A DNA stretch of 40,136 bases from Methanobacteriota archaeon (GTDB lineage Archaea > Thermoplasmatota > Thermoplasmata > UBA10834). The stretch spans positions 1 through 40,136 of the forward strand of contig DYTN01000015.1 in the NCBI GenBank assembly GCA_020725925.1, in the 5' to 3' direction. Below, in pieces: positions 8,092-15,349 of this stretch. Both the position numbers and the translations under genes were made by a program. Position 1 is the stretch's first letter. Each line of letters opens with the position of its first letter. Below the pieces are notes generated by a model, which worked only from the letters and a program-made list of their open reading frames with translations, searched no databases and was not told where the DNA came from.

Positions 8092-8114
8092 CGACAGGCG
8101 AGGCACGCCTGTCG
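8092..8114. repeat. 9-bp perfect hairpin between convergent genes
   Basis: CGACAGGCG at 8092-8100 and CGCCTGTCG at 8106-8114 form a perfect 9-bp stem with a 5-nt loop. It starts 8 bp after the TatD-like stop codon and lies beyond the acylphosphatase stop on the other strand. No T tract follows on the plus strand, so it may protect or process the 3' end rather than terminate. Confidence 0.6.
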
Positions 8115-8165
8115 GAGATTGCCGCTGCACATCGCGCACGCAAGACTGAAGAAATGGCGTCAGAA

Positions 8166-8441
8166 TCAGTAGCGCACAAGGAACTCTTTGAACTCTCCCT
8201 TGAACTCCGAGTACTCGACCTCCTTTGAGTCCACCTTGGCGTGTGGTTGTTTCGTCGCGCACCACTCGATCGCTGCCTTGACATTCTTCTCCTCGCCCTC
8301 AAAGATGACCTCCACCCTTCCGTCGTAGGTGTTCCTGACCCAGCCAGTGAGGCCCATCGCGTCTGCACATCTCTTTGTGTTCGCCCTGAAGAACACACCT
8401 TGGACGAGCCCGTCGAAGAGGACATGTGCCCTGATTCTCAC
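8166..8441 (-). CDS. acyP: Acylphosphatase
   Basis: This small enzyme (91 residues) hydrolyses acyl phosphates to a carboxylate and phosphate. The signature regions are intact: VQGVFFRANT, where the arginine binds phosphate, and GWVRNTYDGRVEVIFEG, where the asparagine positions the catalytic water. Length and motifs match single-domain acylphosphatases, which have a ferredoxin-like alpha/beta sandwich fold. It is convergent with the TatD-like gene and divergent from ftsZ1a, about 190 bp away. The physiological substrate is unknown in archaea, as for most of this family. Confidence 0.95.
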   Translation of the reverse strand: MRIRAHVLFDGLVQGVFFRANTKRCADAMGLTGWVRNTYDGRVEVIFEGEEKNVKAAIEWCATKQPHAKVDSKEVEYSEFKGEFKEFLVRY

Positions 8442-8539
8442 GCGCGTCTAATCGCGCCCGCGAGAGAAAAAGCTGCTCGTCCCCAGGACGAAATCCCGAC
8501 GCAGCTGCACTACCAAACTATTTTATACTCACATAGCGA

Positions 8540-8548
8540 TTTTATAAC
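8540..8548 (+). promoter_or_regulatory. TATA box upstream of the ftsZ1a leader
   Basis: TTTTATAAC at 8540-8548 is centred about 27 nt upstream of ATG 8571, which starts a 16-codon leader ORF. A second AT-rich element (TTTTATACTC, 8521-8530) lies just upstream. The transcript is therefore predicted to start at or next to the leader ORF's ATG, far from the ftsZ1a ATG at 8628. Confidence 0.6.
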
Positions 8549-8570
8549 GCGCGTCGCACGCGCGCGAGGG

Positions 8571-8621
8571 ATGCACTTCCAGCAGCAGGAAGACCCATCC
8601 TCCAACGCCTCCCGAAGGTGA
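8571..8621 (+). CDS. 16-codon leader ORF (uORF) in front of ftsZ1a
   Basis: The frame ATG 8571 to TGA 8619-8621 encodes MHFQQQEDPSSNASRR. The TATA box centred 27 nt upstream predicts that its ATG is at the very 5' end of the mRNA, the usual arrangement for leaderless translation in archaea. Its stop codon is embedded in AAGGTGA, which is also the SD site for ftsZ1a, 6 nt before ATG 8628. Ribosomes ending the leader would therefore sit on the ftsZ1a initiation site. This layout suggests translational coupling or attenuation, but the peptide resembles nothing I know and may be fortuitous. Confidence 0.45.
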   Translation: MHFQQQEDPSSNASRR

Positions 8622-8627
8622 CCCAAA

Positions 8628-9752
8628 ATGATGAGAAGCCTCATCGAAGATGCACTAGCCCGCGAAGAAACAGCAGGGGCCGCGATGGCCCAACAGGCAG
8701 CCCTGGGAGCAGATGCCAGGGTGGATGCCGAGCTCGAGCAGATACTCCGAACGCTCAAGACGAACATCAAGATCATTGGTGTCGGAGGCGGCGGGTCGAA
8801 CACCATCGCTCGCATATACGACGAGGGAATAGTCGGCGCGGAGCTATTCGCAGCCAACACGGACGCGCAGCACCTGCTCACGCTTCACGCGCCACACAAG
8901 ATACTGCTCGGAAGGCGCGTCACGAGGGGCCTGGGCGCGGGCGCGCTCCCGCAGATAGGCGAGGAGGCGGCCAGGGAGGCTGAGGAGGAGCTGAAGAAGA
9001 TACTCATCGACACGCACATCTGCTTCGTGACCTGCGGCCTCGGCGGAGGCACCGGCACGGGCGGAGCGGCGGTCGTCGCGCGCCAGGCGAAGGAGATGGG
9101 CGCGCTCACGATCGCGGTCGCTACACTGCCCTTCAGGGGCGAGGGCAAGATGAGGATGGAGAACGCCGAGTGGGGACTCGAGAGGCTCAGGGACGCCGCA
9201 GACACAGTAGTCGTGATCCCAAACGACAAGCTGCTCGAGATAGTCCCGAGGCTCTCACTGAACGCGGCATTCAAGGTCGCAGACGAGGTCCTCATGAGAT
9301 CGATCAAGGGCCTTACCGAGGTCATAACGAGACCCGGGCTTGTGAACCTCGACTTCAACGACGTCAAGACCATAATGAAGGGCGCTGGCGTTGCGATGAT
9401 TGGTCTCGGCGAATCCGATGCTCCCGGTGACGACAGGATCCAGGAGGCAATAGACCAGGCGGTCAACTCCCCGCTGCTCGAGGTCGACATCAGTGAGGCT
9501 AATGGAGTGCTCATCGATGTCATCGGCGGCACCGACATGACCATCTCGGAGGCCGAGAAGGCCGCAGAGGAGATCCAGAGCAGGGTGCGCGCGAATGCCA
9601 GGATAATCTGGGGCGCGGCGATCGACCCGGCGATGGACAAGACCGTTAGGATCATGCTGGTCGCGACTGGCGTGAAGTCGAAGCAGATCCTCGGCAAGCC
9701 GGCCGGAGAGAAGAGATTCAGGGGCGTTGGCGAGGTCGACCTGGTCCGCTGA
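8628..9752 (+). CDS. ftsZ1: Cell division GTPase FtsZ1, first tandem paralogue
   Basis: This is a tubulin-like division GTPase of 374 residues. A charged N-terminal extension (about 1-45) precedes the G domain: GVGGGGSNT, the tubulin signature [12 protein letters not shown] (Gly-Ala-Ala replaces the common Ala-Ala-Pro after the GTG core), [10 protein letters not shown] and the T7 loop [11 protein letters not shown] with both acidic residues. The C-terminal domain runs to about 350 and a short tail ends GEVDLVR. Catalytic residues look intact. It is closely similar to the next gene along its whole length, so they arose by duplication. The second ATG (8631) aligns better with the paralogue's start (MRSLIED versus MKSLVES). 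It may be translated by coupling from the leader ORF. Confidence 0.95.
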   Translation: MMRSLIEDALAREETAGAAMAQQAALGADARVDAELEQILRTLKTNIKIIGVGGGGSNTIARIYDEGIVGAELFAANTDAQHLLTLHAPHKILLGRRVTRGLGAGALPQIGEEAAREAEEELKKILIDTHICFVTCGLGGGTGTGGAAVVARQAKEMGALTIAVATLPFRGEGKMRMENAEWGLERLRDAADTVVVIPNDKLLEIVPRLSLNAAFKVADEVLMRSIKGLTEVITRPGLVNLDFNDVKTIMKGAGVAMIGLGESDAPGDDRIQEAIDQAVNSPLLEVDISEANGVLIDVIGGTDMTISEAEKAAEEIQSRVRANARIIWGAAIDPAMDKTVRIMLVATGVKSKQILGKPAGEKRFRGVGEVDLVR

Positions 9753-9774
9753 ACCGTGCTGGATGGCTCCGAAA

Positions 9775-9784
9775 CTTTTAAGAG
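9775..9784 (+). promoter_or_regulatory. TATA-like element of ftsZ1b
   Basis: CTTTTAAGAG at 9775-9784 lies in the 120-bp gap between the ftsZ1 paralogues. It predicts a start near 9805 and a leader of about 68 nt before ATG 9873, so the second paralogue can probably be expressed separately. Confidence 0.5.
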
Positions 9785-9810
9785 ACCCAATCAGCTACGG
9801 TGCTGACAGC

Positions 9811-9829
9811 CGGTGAGCTGGTCTCACCG
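9811..9829 (+). promoter_or_regulatory. Hairpin in the ftsZ1b leader
   Basis: CGGTGAG (9811-9817) and CTCACCG (9823-9829) form a perfect 7-bp stem with a 5-nt loop, a few bases after the predicted transcription start. It encloses an SD-like GGTGAG that fronts no good start codon. It may shape the 5' end of the mRNA or be an operator. Confidence 0.4.
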
Positions 9830-9872
9830 AGCTGTGCTTTGTCACATTGACTGGACATCTGGGAGGCTCCAC

Positions 9873-10979
9873 ATGAAGTCCCTCGTCGAAAGCGTCATGG
9901 CGACCGCAGAGCAGGAAGCGCAAATGAAATCCCCTGAGACCTTCAGGGGGCTCACGGCCGAGGACGAAGAGCTAGCGAATATCCTGCAGGGCCTGAAGAC
10001 GAGCATCAAGATCATCGGGTGCGGCGGAGGCGGCTCGAACACCGTCAACAGGCTCGCGGAGGCGGGGATCGTCGGTGCGGAGCTGTACGCCGCGAACACG
10101 GATGCGCAGCACCTTCTTATGACCAGGGCTCCACACAAGATCCTGCTCGGCAGGCGCGTGACGAGGGGGCTGGGCGCAGGGGCGCTCCCGCAGGTGGGCG
10201 AGGAGGCTGCGAGGGAGGCAGAGGAGGAGCTCAGGCACGCGCTCAAGGAAGCGGATATCGTGTTCATCACGTGCGGCCTGGGCGGAGGTACTGGCACAGG
10301 CGCCGCCCCGTTCGCCGCGCAGATCGCCAAGGATCTGGGCGCGCTGACGGTCGCGATATGCACTTACCCGTTCGCCGCGGAAGGCGCCGTGAGGGCGGAG
10401 AACGCTGAGTGGGGCCTAGACAGGCTCAGGAACGTCGCGGACACCGTCATAGTGATACCGAACGACAGGCTCCTGGAGGTCGTCCCGAAGCTCTCACTGA
10501 ACGCCGCGTTCAAGGTCGCAGACGAGGTCCTGATGCGCTCAATCAAGGGGATCACCGAGGTCGTGACCAAGCCCGGGCTTGTCAACCTCGACTTCAACGA
10601 CATCAAGACCATCATGAAGTCGGGAGGTGTCGCGATGATAGGCTTGGGCGAGTCGGACGAGGACGACGCTGCCATCGCGGCGGTCAACGAGGCGATCAAC
10701 TCCCCGCTGATCGAGATGGACATAAGCGGGGCGACGGCCGCCCTGGTCAACGTGACGGGCGGGCCGGACATGACCGTCTCAGAGGCGGAGCAGGTCGCTG
10801 AGGTCATCCAGGCGAAGATTAGCCCCGGCGCGAGGATTATCTGGGGCGCCGCGATAGATGAGACGCTCGAGAGGACCATCAGGGTGATGGTCGTCATCAC
10901 GGGGGTCAAGTCCAAGCACATCCTTGGTCCGAGCAAGGAGAGGAAGGGCAGGGACTTGGGCCTAGACTTTATTAAGTAG
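9873..10979 (+). CDS. ftsZ1: Cell division GTPase FtsZ1, second tandem paralogue
   Basis: This 368-residue FtsZ has GCGGGGSNT, the canonical tubulin signature [27 protein letters not shown] and the T7 loop [11 protein letters not shown], so the GTPase site looks complete. ATG 9873 is chosen because GGGAGG lies 6 nt upstream and the start aligns with the paralogue; a GTG at 9813 would add 20 unlikely residues. The tail ends GLDFIK, a short acidic-hydrophobic terminus like the GEVDLVR of its partner. It precedes secE, nusG and L11, the classic euryarchaeal ftsZ1 neighbourhood, so this copy is probably the ancestral locus. Together with the upstream copy and ftsZ2, the window holds three FtsZ genes. 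Confidence 0.97.
   Translation: MKSLVESVMATAEQEAQMKSPETFRGLTAEDEELANILQGLKTSIKIIGCGGGGSNTVNRLAEAGIVGAELYAANTDAQHLLMTRAPHKILLGRRVTRGLGAGALPQVGEEAAREAEEELRHALKEADIVFITCGLGGGTGTGAAPFAAQIAKDLGALTVAICTYPFAAEGAVRAENAEWGLDRLRNVADTVIVIPNDRLLEVVPKLSLNAAFKVADEVLMRSIKGITEVVTKPGLVNLDFNDIKTIMKSGGVAMIGLGESDEDDAAIAAVNEAINSPLIEMDISGATAALVNVTGGPDMTVSEAEQVAEVIQAKISPGARIIWGAAIDETLERTIRVMVVITGVKSKHILGPSKERKGRDLGLDFIK
10967..10976 (+). promoter_or_regulatory. TATA-like element inside the ftsZ1b 3' end
   Basis: CTTTATTAAG overlaps the last codons of ftsZ1b and is centred about 32 nt upstream of the secE ATG (11004). It could drive the secE-nusG-L11 operon independently of ftsZ with a very short leader. Confidence 0.4.
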
Positions 10980-11003
10980 TTGCATTACTAGGAACGGAAC
11001 CGA

Positions 11004-11252
11004 ATGCCCGACATGGAAGAGATAGTGGATAAGTCCTGGGACCTCCAGCGAAGGATTGAGGAGAGAACCAAGCACGTGGGCAAGGGCAAGTACGGCCGTG
11101 TCATCAAGATGGCCCGGAAGCCCACGGGTGAGGAGTACGTCAAGGTGACGCAGATAGTCGCGATTGGGCTCCTGCTGATAGGTGGCCTGGGCTTCCTTAT
11201 CTATTGGCTGTTCGAGTATGGCGCGCCCATGCTCATGGACGCGTTCAAGTGA
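11004..11252 (+). CDS. secE: Preprotein translocase subunit SecE (Sec61 gamma)
   Basis: SecE clamps the two halves of the SecY channel in the cytoplasmic membrane. The 82-residue protein has an amphipathic N-terminal region ([22 protein letters not shown]-like features, notably [14 protein letters not shown]) followed by a single transmembrane helix ([20 protein letters not shown]) and a short outside end. Size and topology match archaeal SecE/Sec61 gamma. It sits between ftsZ1b and nusG, the usual archaeal order. A TATA-like element in the end of ftsZ1b may start the operon. Confidence 0.95.
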   Translation: MPDMEEIVDKSWDLQRRIEERTKHVGKGKYGRVIKMARKPTGEEYVKVTQIVAIGLLLIGGLGFLIYWLFEYGAPMLMDAFK

Positions 11253-11293
11253 GCGCGGGGCGCGATGCATCTGAATGAAATGAGGGATGTCTG

Positions 11294-12211
11294 TTGGGAC
11301 TTTTCGACGTAGAGCCTAGGAAGAAGGAAGAGGCGAAGAAGGAGGCGCCGCCGCCACCTCCGACGGCGAAGGCGCTGCAGTTCACGACCCAGGGGGAGAC
11401 GAAGAGGCTGATGGCTTCAGGAGACTCGTCAGAGTTCGAGATGAGCCTCAAGATACCAGATGACGGCGCGCCCCACACGCTCGCGATCAAGGTCGACACG
11501 CTGTTCTCGGCAACCGAGGAGGGCTCGCCCGAATGGTTCGTCAAGCTCTACGACGCCATAGGCTCGGTGTGGGAGAACGCCCCAGGGGCCGACCAGGTGG
11601 CCGAGAAGACTTTCGATGTCACGCCAGGGCAGGAGAAGTCCTTCACGCTCAAGATCACCTCGCCCACGGGCGCGAGGTATGGCGACAAAATCACCGTGCT
11701 CGTGAACGCGAGCCTCAAGGACAACCCCAGCCTGAACGACGTCGCGACCCTGCAGGCCACCGCGAGGCAGTCCATCCTGGCCGTGAAGACCTCCATAGGC
11801 CACGAGAAGGCGGTCGCCGACTCGCTAGCCAGCAGGGCCAAGCCGAAGCCCTCGGGCGTCTTCGCAATCCTCTCGCCCGCGACCATCAGGGGCTACGTGT
11901 TCGTGGAGGCGATGAACACGGACGGGCTCAGGGACCTCGTCAAGGGCGTCCGGAGGACCAGAGGCATTGTGAAGGGCGAGACGAGCTTCGGGGAGATAGA
12001 GCACTTCCTGACCCCGAAGCCCATAGTGTCGGGCATAGTTGAGGGAGACATAGTCGAGCTCATCGCGGGCCCGTTCAAGGGAGAGAAGGCCAGGGTGCAG
12101 CAGATCGATGAGAGCAAAGAGGAGATCACGGTCGAGCTGTTCGAGGCCATGGTGCCCATACCAGTCACAATCAGAGGAGACCACGTCAGAGTGCTCGAGA
12201 AGGAGAGATGA
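11294..12211 (+). CDS. nusG: Transcription elongation factor Spt5/NusG with an extra N-terminal beta-domain
   Basis: Spt5 binds the RNA polymerase clamp and promotes processive elongation and coupling. The conserved part is C-terminal: the NGN domain at about 160-245 (starts [19 protein letters not shown], contains GYVFVEA) and the KOW domain at about 250-305 ([20 protein letters not shown]). Archaeal Spt5 is usually near 150 residues; this one has 305. The extra 155 residues are a Lys/Glu and proline-rich linker (1-27) and a strand-rich region (28-157) with [14 protein letters not shown] and [11 protein letters not shown], which resembles Ig-like or NEW3-type beta sandwiches. The start is TTG 11294 after GAGGGATG. 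The stop overlaps the possible L11 ATG 12208, so translation is probably coupled. Confidence 0.93.
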   Translation: MGLFDVEPRKKEEAKKEAPPPPPTAKALQFTTQGETKRLMASGDSSEFEMSLKIPDDGAPHTLAIKVDTLFSATEEGSPEWFVKLYDAIGSVWENAPGADQVAEKTFDVTPGQEKSFTLKITSPTGARYGDKITVLVNASLKDNPSLNDVATLQATARQSILAVKTSIGHEKAVADSLASRAKPKPSGVFAILSPATIRGYVFVEAMNTDGLRDLVKGVRRTRGIVKGETSFGEIEHFLTPKPIVSGIVEGDIVELIAGPFKGEKARVQQIDESKEEITVELFEAMVPIPVTIRGDHVRVLEKER

Positions 12212-12216
12212 GGACA

Positions 12217-12690
12217 ATGCCAGAGAAACTCGAAGTCCTGGTGGACGGCGGCAAGGCCACGCCCGGGCCGCCCCTGGGTCCTGCCCTGGGCCCAATGGGG
12301 GTCAACGTCATCCAGGTCGTGAATGCGATAAACGAGAAGACGAAGGCGTTCATGGGGATGAAGGTCCCGGTCACGCTGATAGTGGACCCGAAGACGAAGG
12401 AGTTCGAGATCAAGGTCGGCACGCCCCCGACATCTGCCCTCATACTGAAGGAGCTCGGAGTCGAGAAGGGCAGTGGTAGCGCCAAGGCCACGAAGGTCGG
12501 CAACCTGACGGTCGAGCAGGTCCAGAAGGTCGCGGGCATGAAGAAGGACTCGATGCTCGCGAAGGACAAGAAGGCCAGGTTCAAGGAGGTCGTGGGCACC
12601 TGCGTCTCGATGGGCGTCACAGTAGACGGGAAGGACCCGAAGCAGGTCCTGCAGGAGATCGAGAAGGGCGGCTACGCGGGCCTGTTCTGA
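12217..12690 (+). CDS. rpl11: Large ribosomal subunit protein L11 (uL11)
   Basis: L11 binds 23S rRNA at the GTPase-associated centre with the L10/L12 stalk. The protein starts [20 protein letters not shown] and continues with the signature [16 protein letters not shown]. The C-terminal RNA-binding domain holds [19 protein letters not shown]. With ATG 12217 it is 157 residues and aligns with other archaeal L11 starts; ATG 12208, overlapping the nusG stop codon, would add MRT and is also possible. It ends the secE-nusG-L11 operon. L1, L10 and L12 often follow directly in archaea, but here they begin 2.7 kb further on. Confidence 0.97.
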   Translation: MPEKLEVLVDGGKATPGPPLGPALGPMGVNVIQVVNAINEKTKAFMGMKVPVTLIVDPKTKEFEIKVGTPPTSALILKELGVEKGSGSAKATKVGNLTVEQVQKVAGMKKDSMLAKDKKARFKEVVGTCVSMGVTVDGKDPKQVLQEIEKGGYAGLF

Positions 12691-12745
12691 GCGCCGTCCA
12701 GGCACACTGGCCGATCATTATCATGCGGGCGTTCCCTGCCTGTAA

Positions 12746-12756
12746 ACATATAATAG
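12746..12756 (+). promoter_or_regulatory. TATA box of a small membrane protein gene
   Basis: ACATATAATAG at 12746-12756 predicts a start near 12778, just before GGAGGG (12782-12787), the SD site of the TTG start at 12794. Confidence 0.6.
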
Positions 12757-12793
12757 TGTTGTATCCCGATTACTGTCCAGCGGAGGGACGCAG

Positions 12794-13093
12794 TTGGGAG
12801 AGAAGCCTGGACTGAAGACTTGGGAGCGCATGTTCATAGTCCTGATGCTTGTTGCGGGAGCGCTCGCGTTTGTTGGCGGGATAATCGGGCTGGTCAACGG
12901 CCTTGACGATTCCATGGAGACCGAGGATGCGATCGGGACGGGCAACCTGTTCCTCATCGGCGCCGCGCTGATGATTCTTGCCTACGCGAGGAGGAAGCCG
13001 GAGGCCAAGTCGGCGAAGTTGCTCACGTATCTCGCAGTCGTGCTCATCTGGGCGGTCGTGGGCATGATGCTGGCGGTCGTCCTATTGGCCTGA
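12794..13093 (+). CDS. Small integral membrane protein, unknown function
   Basis: I do not recognise this 99-residue protein. It has three hydrophobic helices: about 14-35 (IVLMLVAGALAFVGGIIGLV), 50-64 (NLFLIGAALMILAYA) and 76-98 (LLTYLAVVLIWAVVGMMLAV). A short acidic loop (DDSMETED) lies between the first two and a basic RRKPEAKSAK segment between the last two. The start is TTG 12794, supported by GGAGGG 6 nt upstream and a clear TATA box. It stands alone between the L11 operon and a convergent zinc-ribbon gene. Confidence 0.7.
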   Translation: MGEKPGLKTWERMFIVLMLVAGALAFVGGIIGLVNGLDDSMETEDAIGTGNLFLIGAALMILAYARRKPEAKSAKLLTYLAVVLIWAVVGMMLAVVLLA

Positions 13094-13103
13094 GCCGCCC
13101 GGA

Positions 13104-13673
13104 TCATGCGGTCGGCGACTCGTACTCAGTGACCCAGTAGTTGACGTGGAGCCTGCCCACGTCGACTTGGGGATAGGCAACTGCCCATGAGAAAGACACA
13201 CTCCCCCTCGCAGGGACTTCTCCAGCGTCCTTTTCGAAGTCGCCTCTCTCGTAACCCGTGAACACCTCGATGTGGACTATCGCGTGGCCATCGACAACGC
13301 CGTCGTTGCGGATCTCGCCCACGACGAGGATCAGGGTCTGGTTGCCGAACCAGTTGTCGTGTACTGAGTATTCGAGGTCCGCCGAGAGCTCAGCACCAGC
13401 ACCGTAGAAAGCGAACACAAGGCCGAATGCGACCAGAAGGATCGCGACGGACAGAGAAAGGGTGACGCTCAGCCGTTTCTCCGGCTTGCCCCTCGGTGTA
13501 GGGATTTCAACGCGCTCCGCTGACGACTCGACTTCGCCCGCCTTGCCATGCAGAATGCCCGCAATCGTCGGCCTTGTCTTGAGCGGCGTCCCGCAAACAC
13601 CACAGGTCTGGATGCCCTCCAGATTGTCTATCCCACACTTGGGGCAAGTGGTCACAGTCTCACCATCGGGCAA
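13104..13673 (-). CDS. Zinc-ribbon membrane-anchored protein with extracytoplasmic beta-domain
   Basis: The 189-residue protein has an N-terminal zinc ribbon (CPKC at about 10-13 and CGVCG about 15 residues later), a polar linker and one transmembrane helix at about 69-91 (LSVAILLVAFGLVFAFYGAG). A C-terminal domain of about 95 residues (LILVVGEIRNDGVVDGHAIVHIEVF; GSVSFSWAVAYPQ) resembles the FxLYD or Ig-like domains that often follow a zinc ribbon and a membrane helix in archaea and Gram-positive bacteria. The start is TTG 13673; GTG 13655 (MTTCPKCG) is an alternative with GGTGAG close upstream. Function unknown. It is convergent with the small membrane protein gene. Confidence 0.75.
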   Translation of the reverse strand: MPDGETVTTCPKCGIDNLEGIQTCGVCGTPLKTRPTIAGILHGKAGEVESSAERVEIPTPRGKPEKRLSVTLSLSVAILLVAFGLVFAFYGAGAELSADLEYSVHDNWFGNQTLILVVGEIRNDGVVDGHAIVHIEVFTGYERGDFEKDAGEVPARGSVSFSWAVAYPQVDVGRLHVNYWVTEYESPTA

Positions 13674-13722
13674 TCAGACGCGCGGGCATATCATCCTATC
13701 CCGGGAGGGCCTGATGAAGCAC

Positions 13723-15135
13723 TCACGCACCCGACGGAACGACTACCCTAACCATCTTCAGCTTCGCAGCCTCGCAGGCAATCGTGATCGGGTCCACGGT
13801 CGGAGCCGCAGGCGGGCAGTATGCCGTCTCCAGCTGGGCCAGGTCGCTCACCGTCATTCCAGCCTGAATGGCGACTGCGAACGCGTTGATGCGCATGTGG
13901 ACCCTCTCCTCGCCGACTATCTGGGCACCCAGTATCTTGCCGGTCTTCGGATGAGCCAGGACCTTCACGTAGATCTCCTTCCTGCCTGGATAGTAGTCGG
14001 GAAGCGTGAACGCCCGGACCTTGCCCACGAGCGGCCTAATCCCGGCGGCTTCGAGCTGCTGTCTGGTTGGTCCCACCGCAGCCACCTGGCAGCCGAACGG
14101 TTCTGTCGCCCTTGTGATGAGGAACCCCTTGGGCAGATGTTCGTCTCCGCCAGCGGCGTTGACTCCCGCGACCATGGCCATCTTCACTGCTATGGTCCCC
14201 AGCCCGCTCACATACGGCCTGTTCGTGACCAGGTCAGGGTACTCCGTGCAGTCGCCGACTGCGTACACGTCCTTGACGCAGGTCTCGCTCCTGTTGTTGA
14301 CCACTATCTGCTTCGTGACCCCGACCTCGCATCCGACCTGCTTGGCCAGCTCCGTCTCGCCCCTCTGGCCAGTCGCGACGACGATGAGGTCTGCATAGAA
14401 CTCCCTCTCCTCCTTCGTGTTCCTGTGGATTGCGACGACGCCGTTCGCCTTTTCGTCGCCGAGAACGTCGGTGACCTGGAACTCCGTGAACAGCTTCACG
14501 CCGTGCTTGGCGATCGCCTCGGCCATCATCTGGGCCATGTCATCGTCGACCATCGCGAGTATGCAGTTGGGCAGGAACTCGACTATCGTGACCTTGCAGC
14601 CCCTGATCATGAGGGCCTCTGCCACCTCAAGGCCGACCAGGCCAGCGCCGATGACGACGGCCCTCTTGCCCTTGTACCCCAGCGCCTGGATGCCTCTGGC
14701 GTCCTCGATCGTCCTGAGGACGAACACCCCGGTCTTCAGCTCGCCCGGCTTGCCTCCCTCCTTGAACACACCCTTGATCGGTGGGACGGAGGCCTTCGCG
14801 CCCGTGGCTAGCACGAGCGAGTCGTAGGGCAGCTCGAGCTGCTTGTCGGGTGTGCGCACATGCACGATCTTCTTGGACTTGTCCACTGAAGTGACCTCTG
14901 ACCCGAGCATCAGGCCGATCCTGTTCTTGCGCATGCGCTCCTCAGGCGCCTCTATGAGGTTCGTGAGTTCGGGGATTATGCCTGAGATGCCGTACGGAAG
15001 GCCGCACCTGGAGTACTGGGGATATGTCTCCCTCTCGATGACGGTTATCTCTGCCGTCCTGTCGGTCTTCCTCGCGAACTGCGCGGCCGTTCCGCCCCCG
15101 CAGCCGCCCCCAACGATCACTATCCTCCGGACCAT
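13723..15135 (-). CDS. FAD-dependent pyridine nucleotide-disulfide oxidoreductase (CoA-disulfide reductase/NADH oxidase type)
   Basis: This 470-residue flavoprotein reduces a disulfide, polysulfide or oxygen with NAD(P)H. Domains in order are the FAD-binding GGGCGGG near the N-terminus, the redox-active cysteine in YSRCGLPYGISG (the single-Cys site of CoA-disulfide reductase, Nox and Npx), the NAD-binding VVIGAGLVGLEVAEAL, the second FAD motif VYAVGDCTE and the C-terminal dimerisation domain with AQLETAYCPPAAPTVDP. ATG 15135 follows AGGGGGAGG; an upstream in-frame TTG would add nine residues. Whether it acts on CoA disulfide, sulfur or oxygen cannot be settled by sequence. A TATA-like element near 15175-15185 on the minus strand precedes it, divergent from L1. 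Confidence 0.9.
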   Translation of the reverse strand: MVRRIVIVGGGCGGGTAAQFARKTDRTAEITVIERETYPQYSRCGLPYGISGIIPELTNLIEAPEERMRKNRIGLMLGSEVTSVDKSKKIVHVRTPDKQLELPYDSLVLATGAKASVPPIKGVFKEGGKPGELKTGVFVLRTIEDARGIQALGYKGKRAVVIGAGLVGLEVAEALMIRGCKVTIVEFLPNCILAMVDDDMAQMMAEAIAKHGVKLFTEFQVTDVLGDEKANGVVAIHRNTKEEREFYADLIVVATGQRGETELAKQVGCEVGVTKQIVVNNRSETCVKDVYAVGDCTEYPDLVTNRPYVSGLGTIAVKMAMVAGVNAAGGDEHLPKGFLITRATEPFGCQVAAVGPTRQQLEAAGIRPLVGKVRAFTLPDYYPGRKEIYVKVLAHPKTGKILGAQIVGEERVHMRINAFAVAIQAGMTVSDLAQLETAYCPPAAPTVDPITIACEAAKLKMVRVVVPSGA

Positions 15136-15264
15136 GGGCAACGCCTCCCCCTGTGGTCGCAAATGACATCGTTAGCGTTAAACAGTTTCGTCGGGAGCAG
15201 GGATATGGCTCACGGAGCGCATACAGGGGCACAGCCAGATGTCGTCGGAGCGACCTACAAAGCC

Positions 15265-15271
15265 TTATTAA
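15265..15271 (+). promoter_or_regulatory. TATA box of the L1-L10-L12 operon
   Basis: TTATTAA at 15265-15271 predicts transcription from about 15294 and a leader of about 56 nt before the TTG start of L1. Archaeal L1 is known to repress its own operon by binding its mRNA, so this leader and the start of the gene are candidate targets; I cannot confirm the fold by eye. Confidence 0.5.
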
Positions 15272-15349
15272 CCCCTTCTGCATTGGCTCCACTCCCTAGG
15301 CATGTAGGAGAGCCCCAGGCTCGTATGCACTACATCGGAGGGATTCAGC

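Noticed and set aside
9813-9872. GTG 9813 as ftsZ1b start
   Set aside because: It would add residues with no match to the paralogue; ATG 9873 has GGGAGG at proper spacing and aligns with ftsZ1a.
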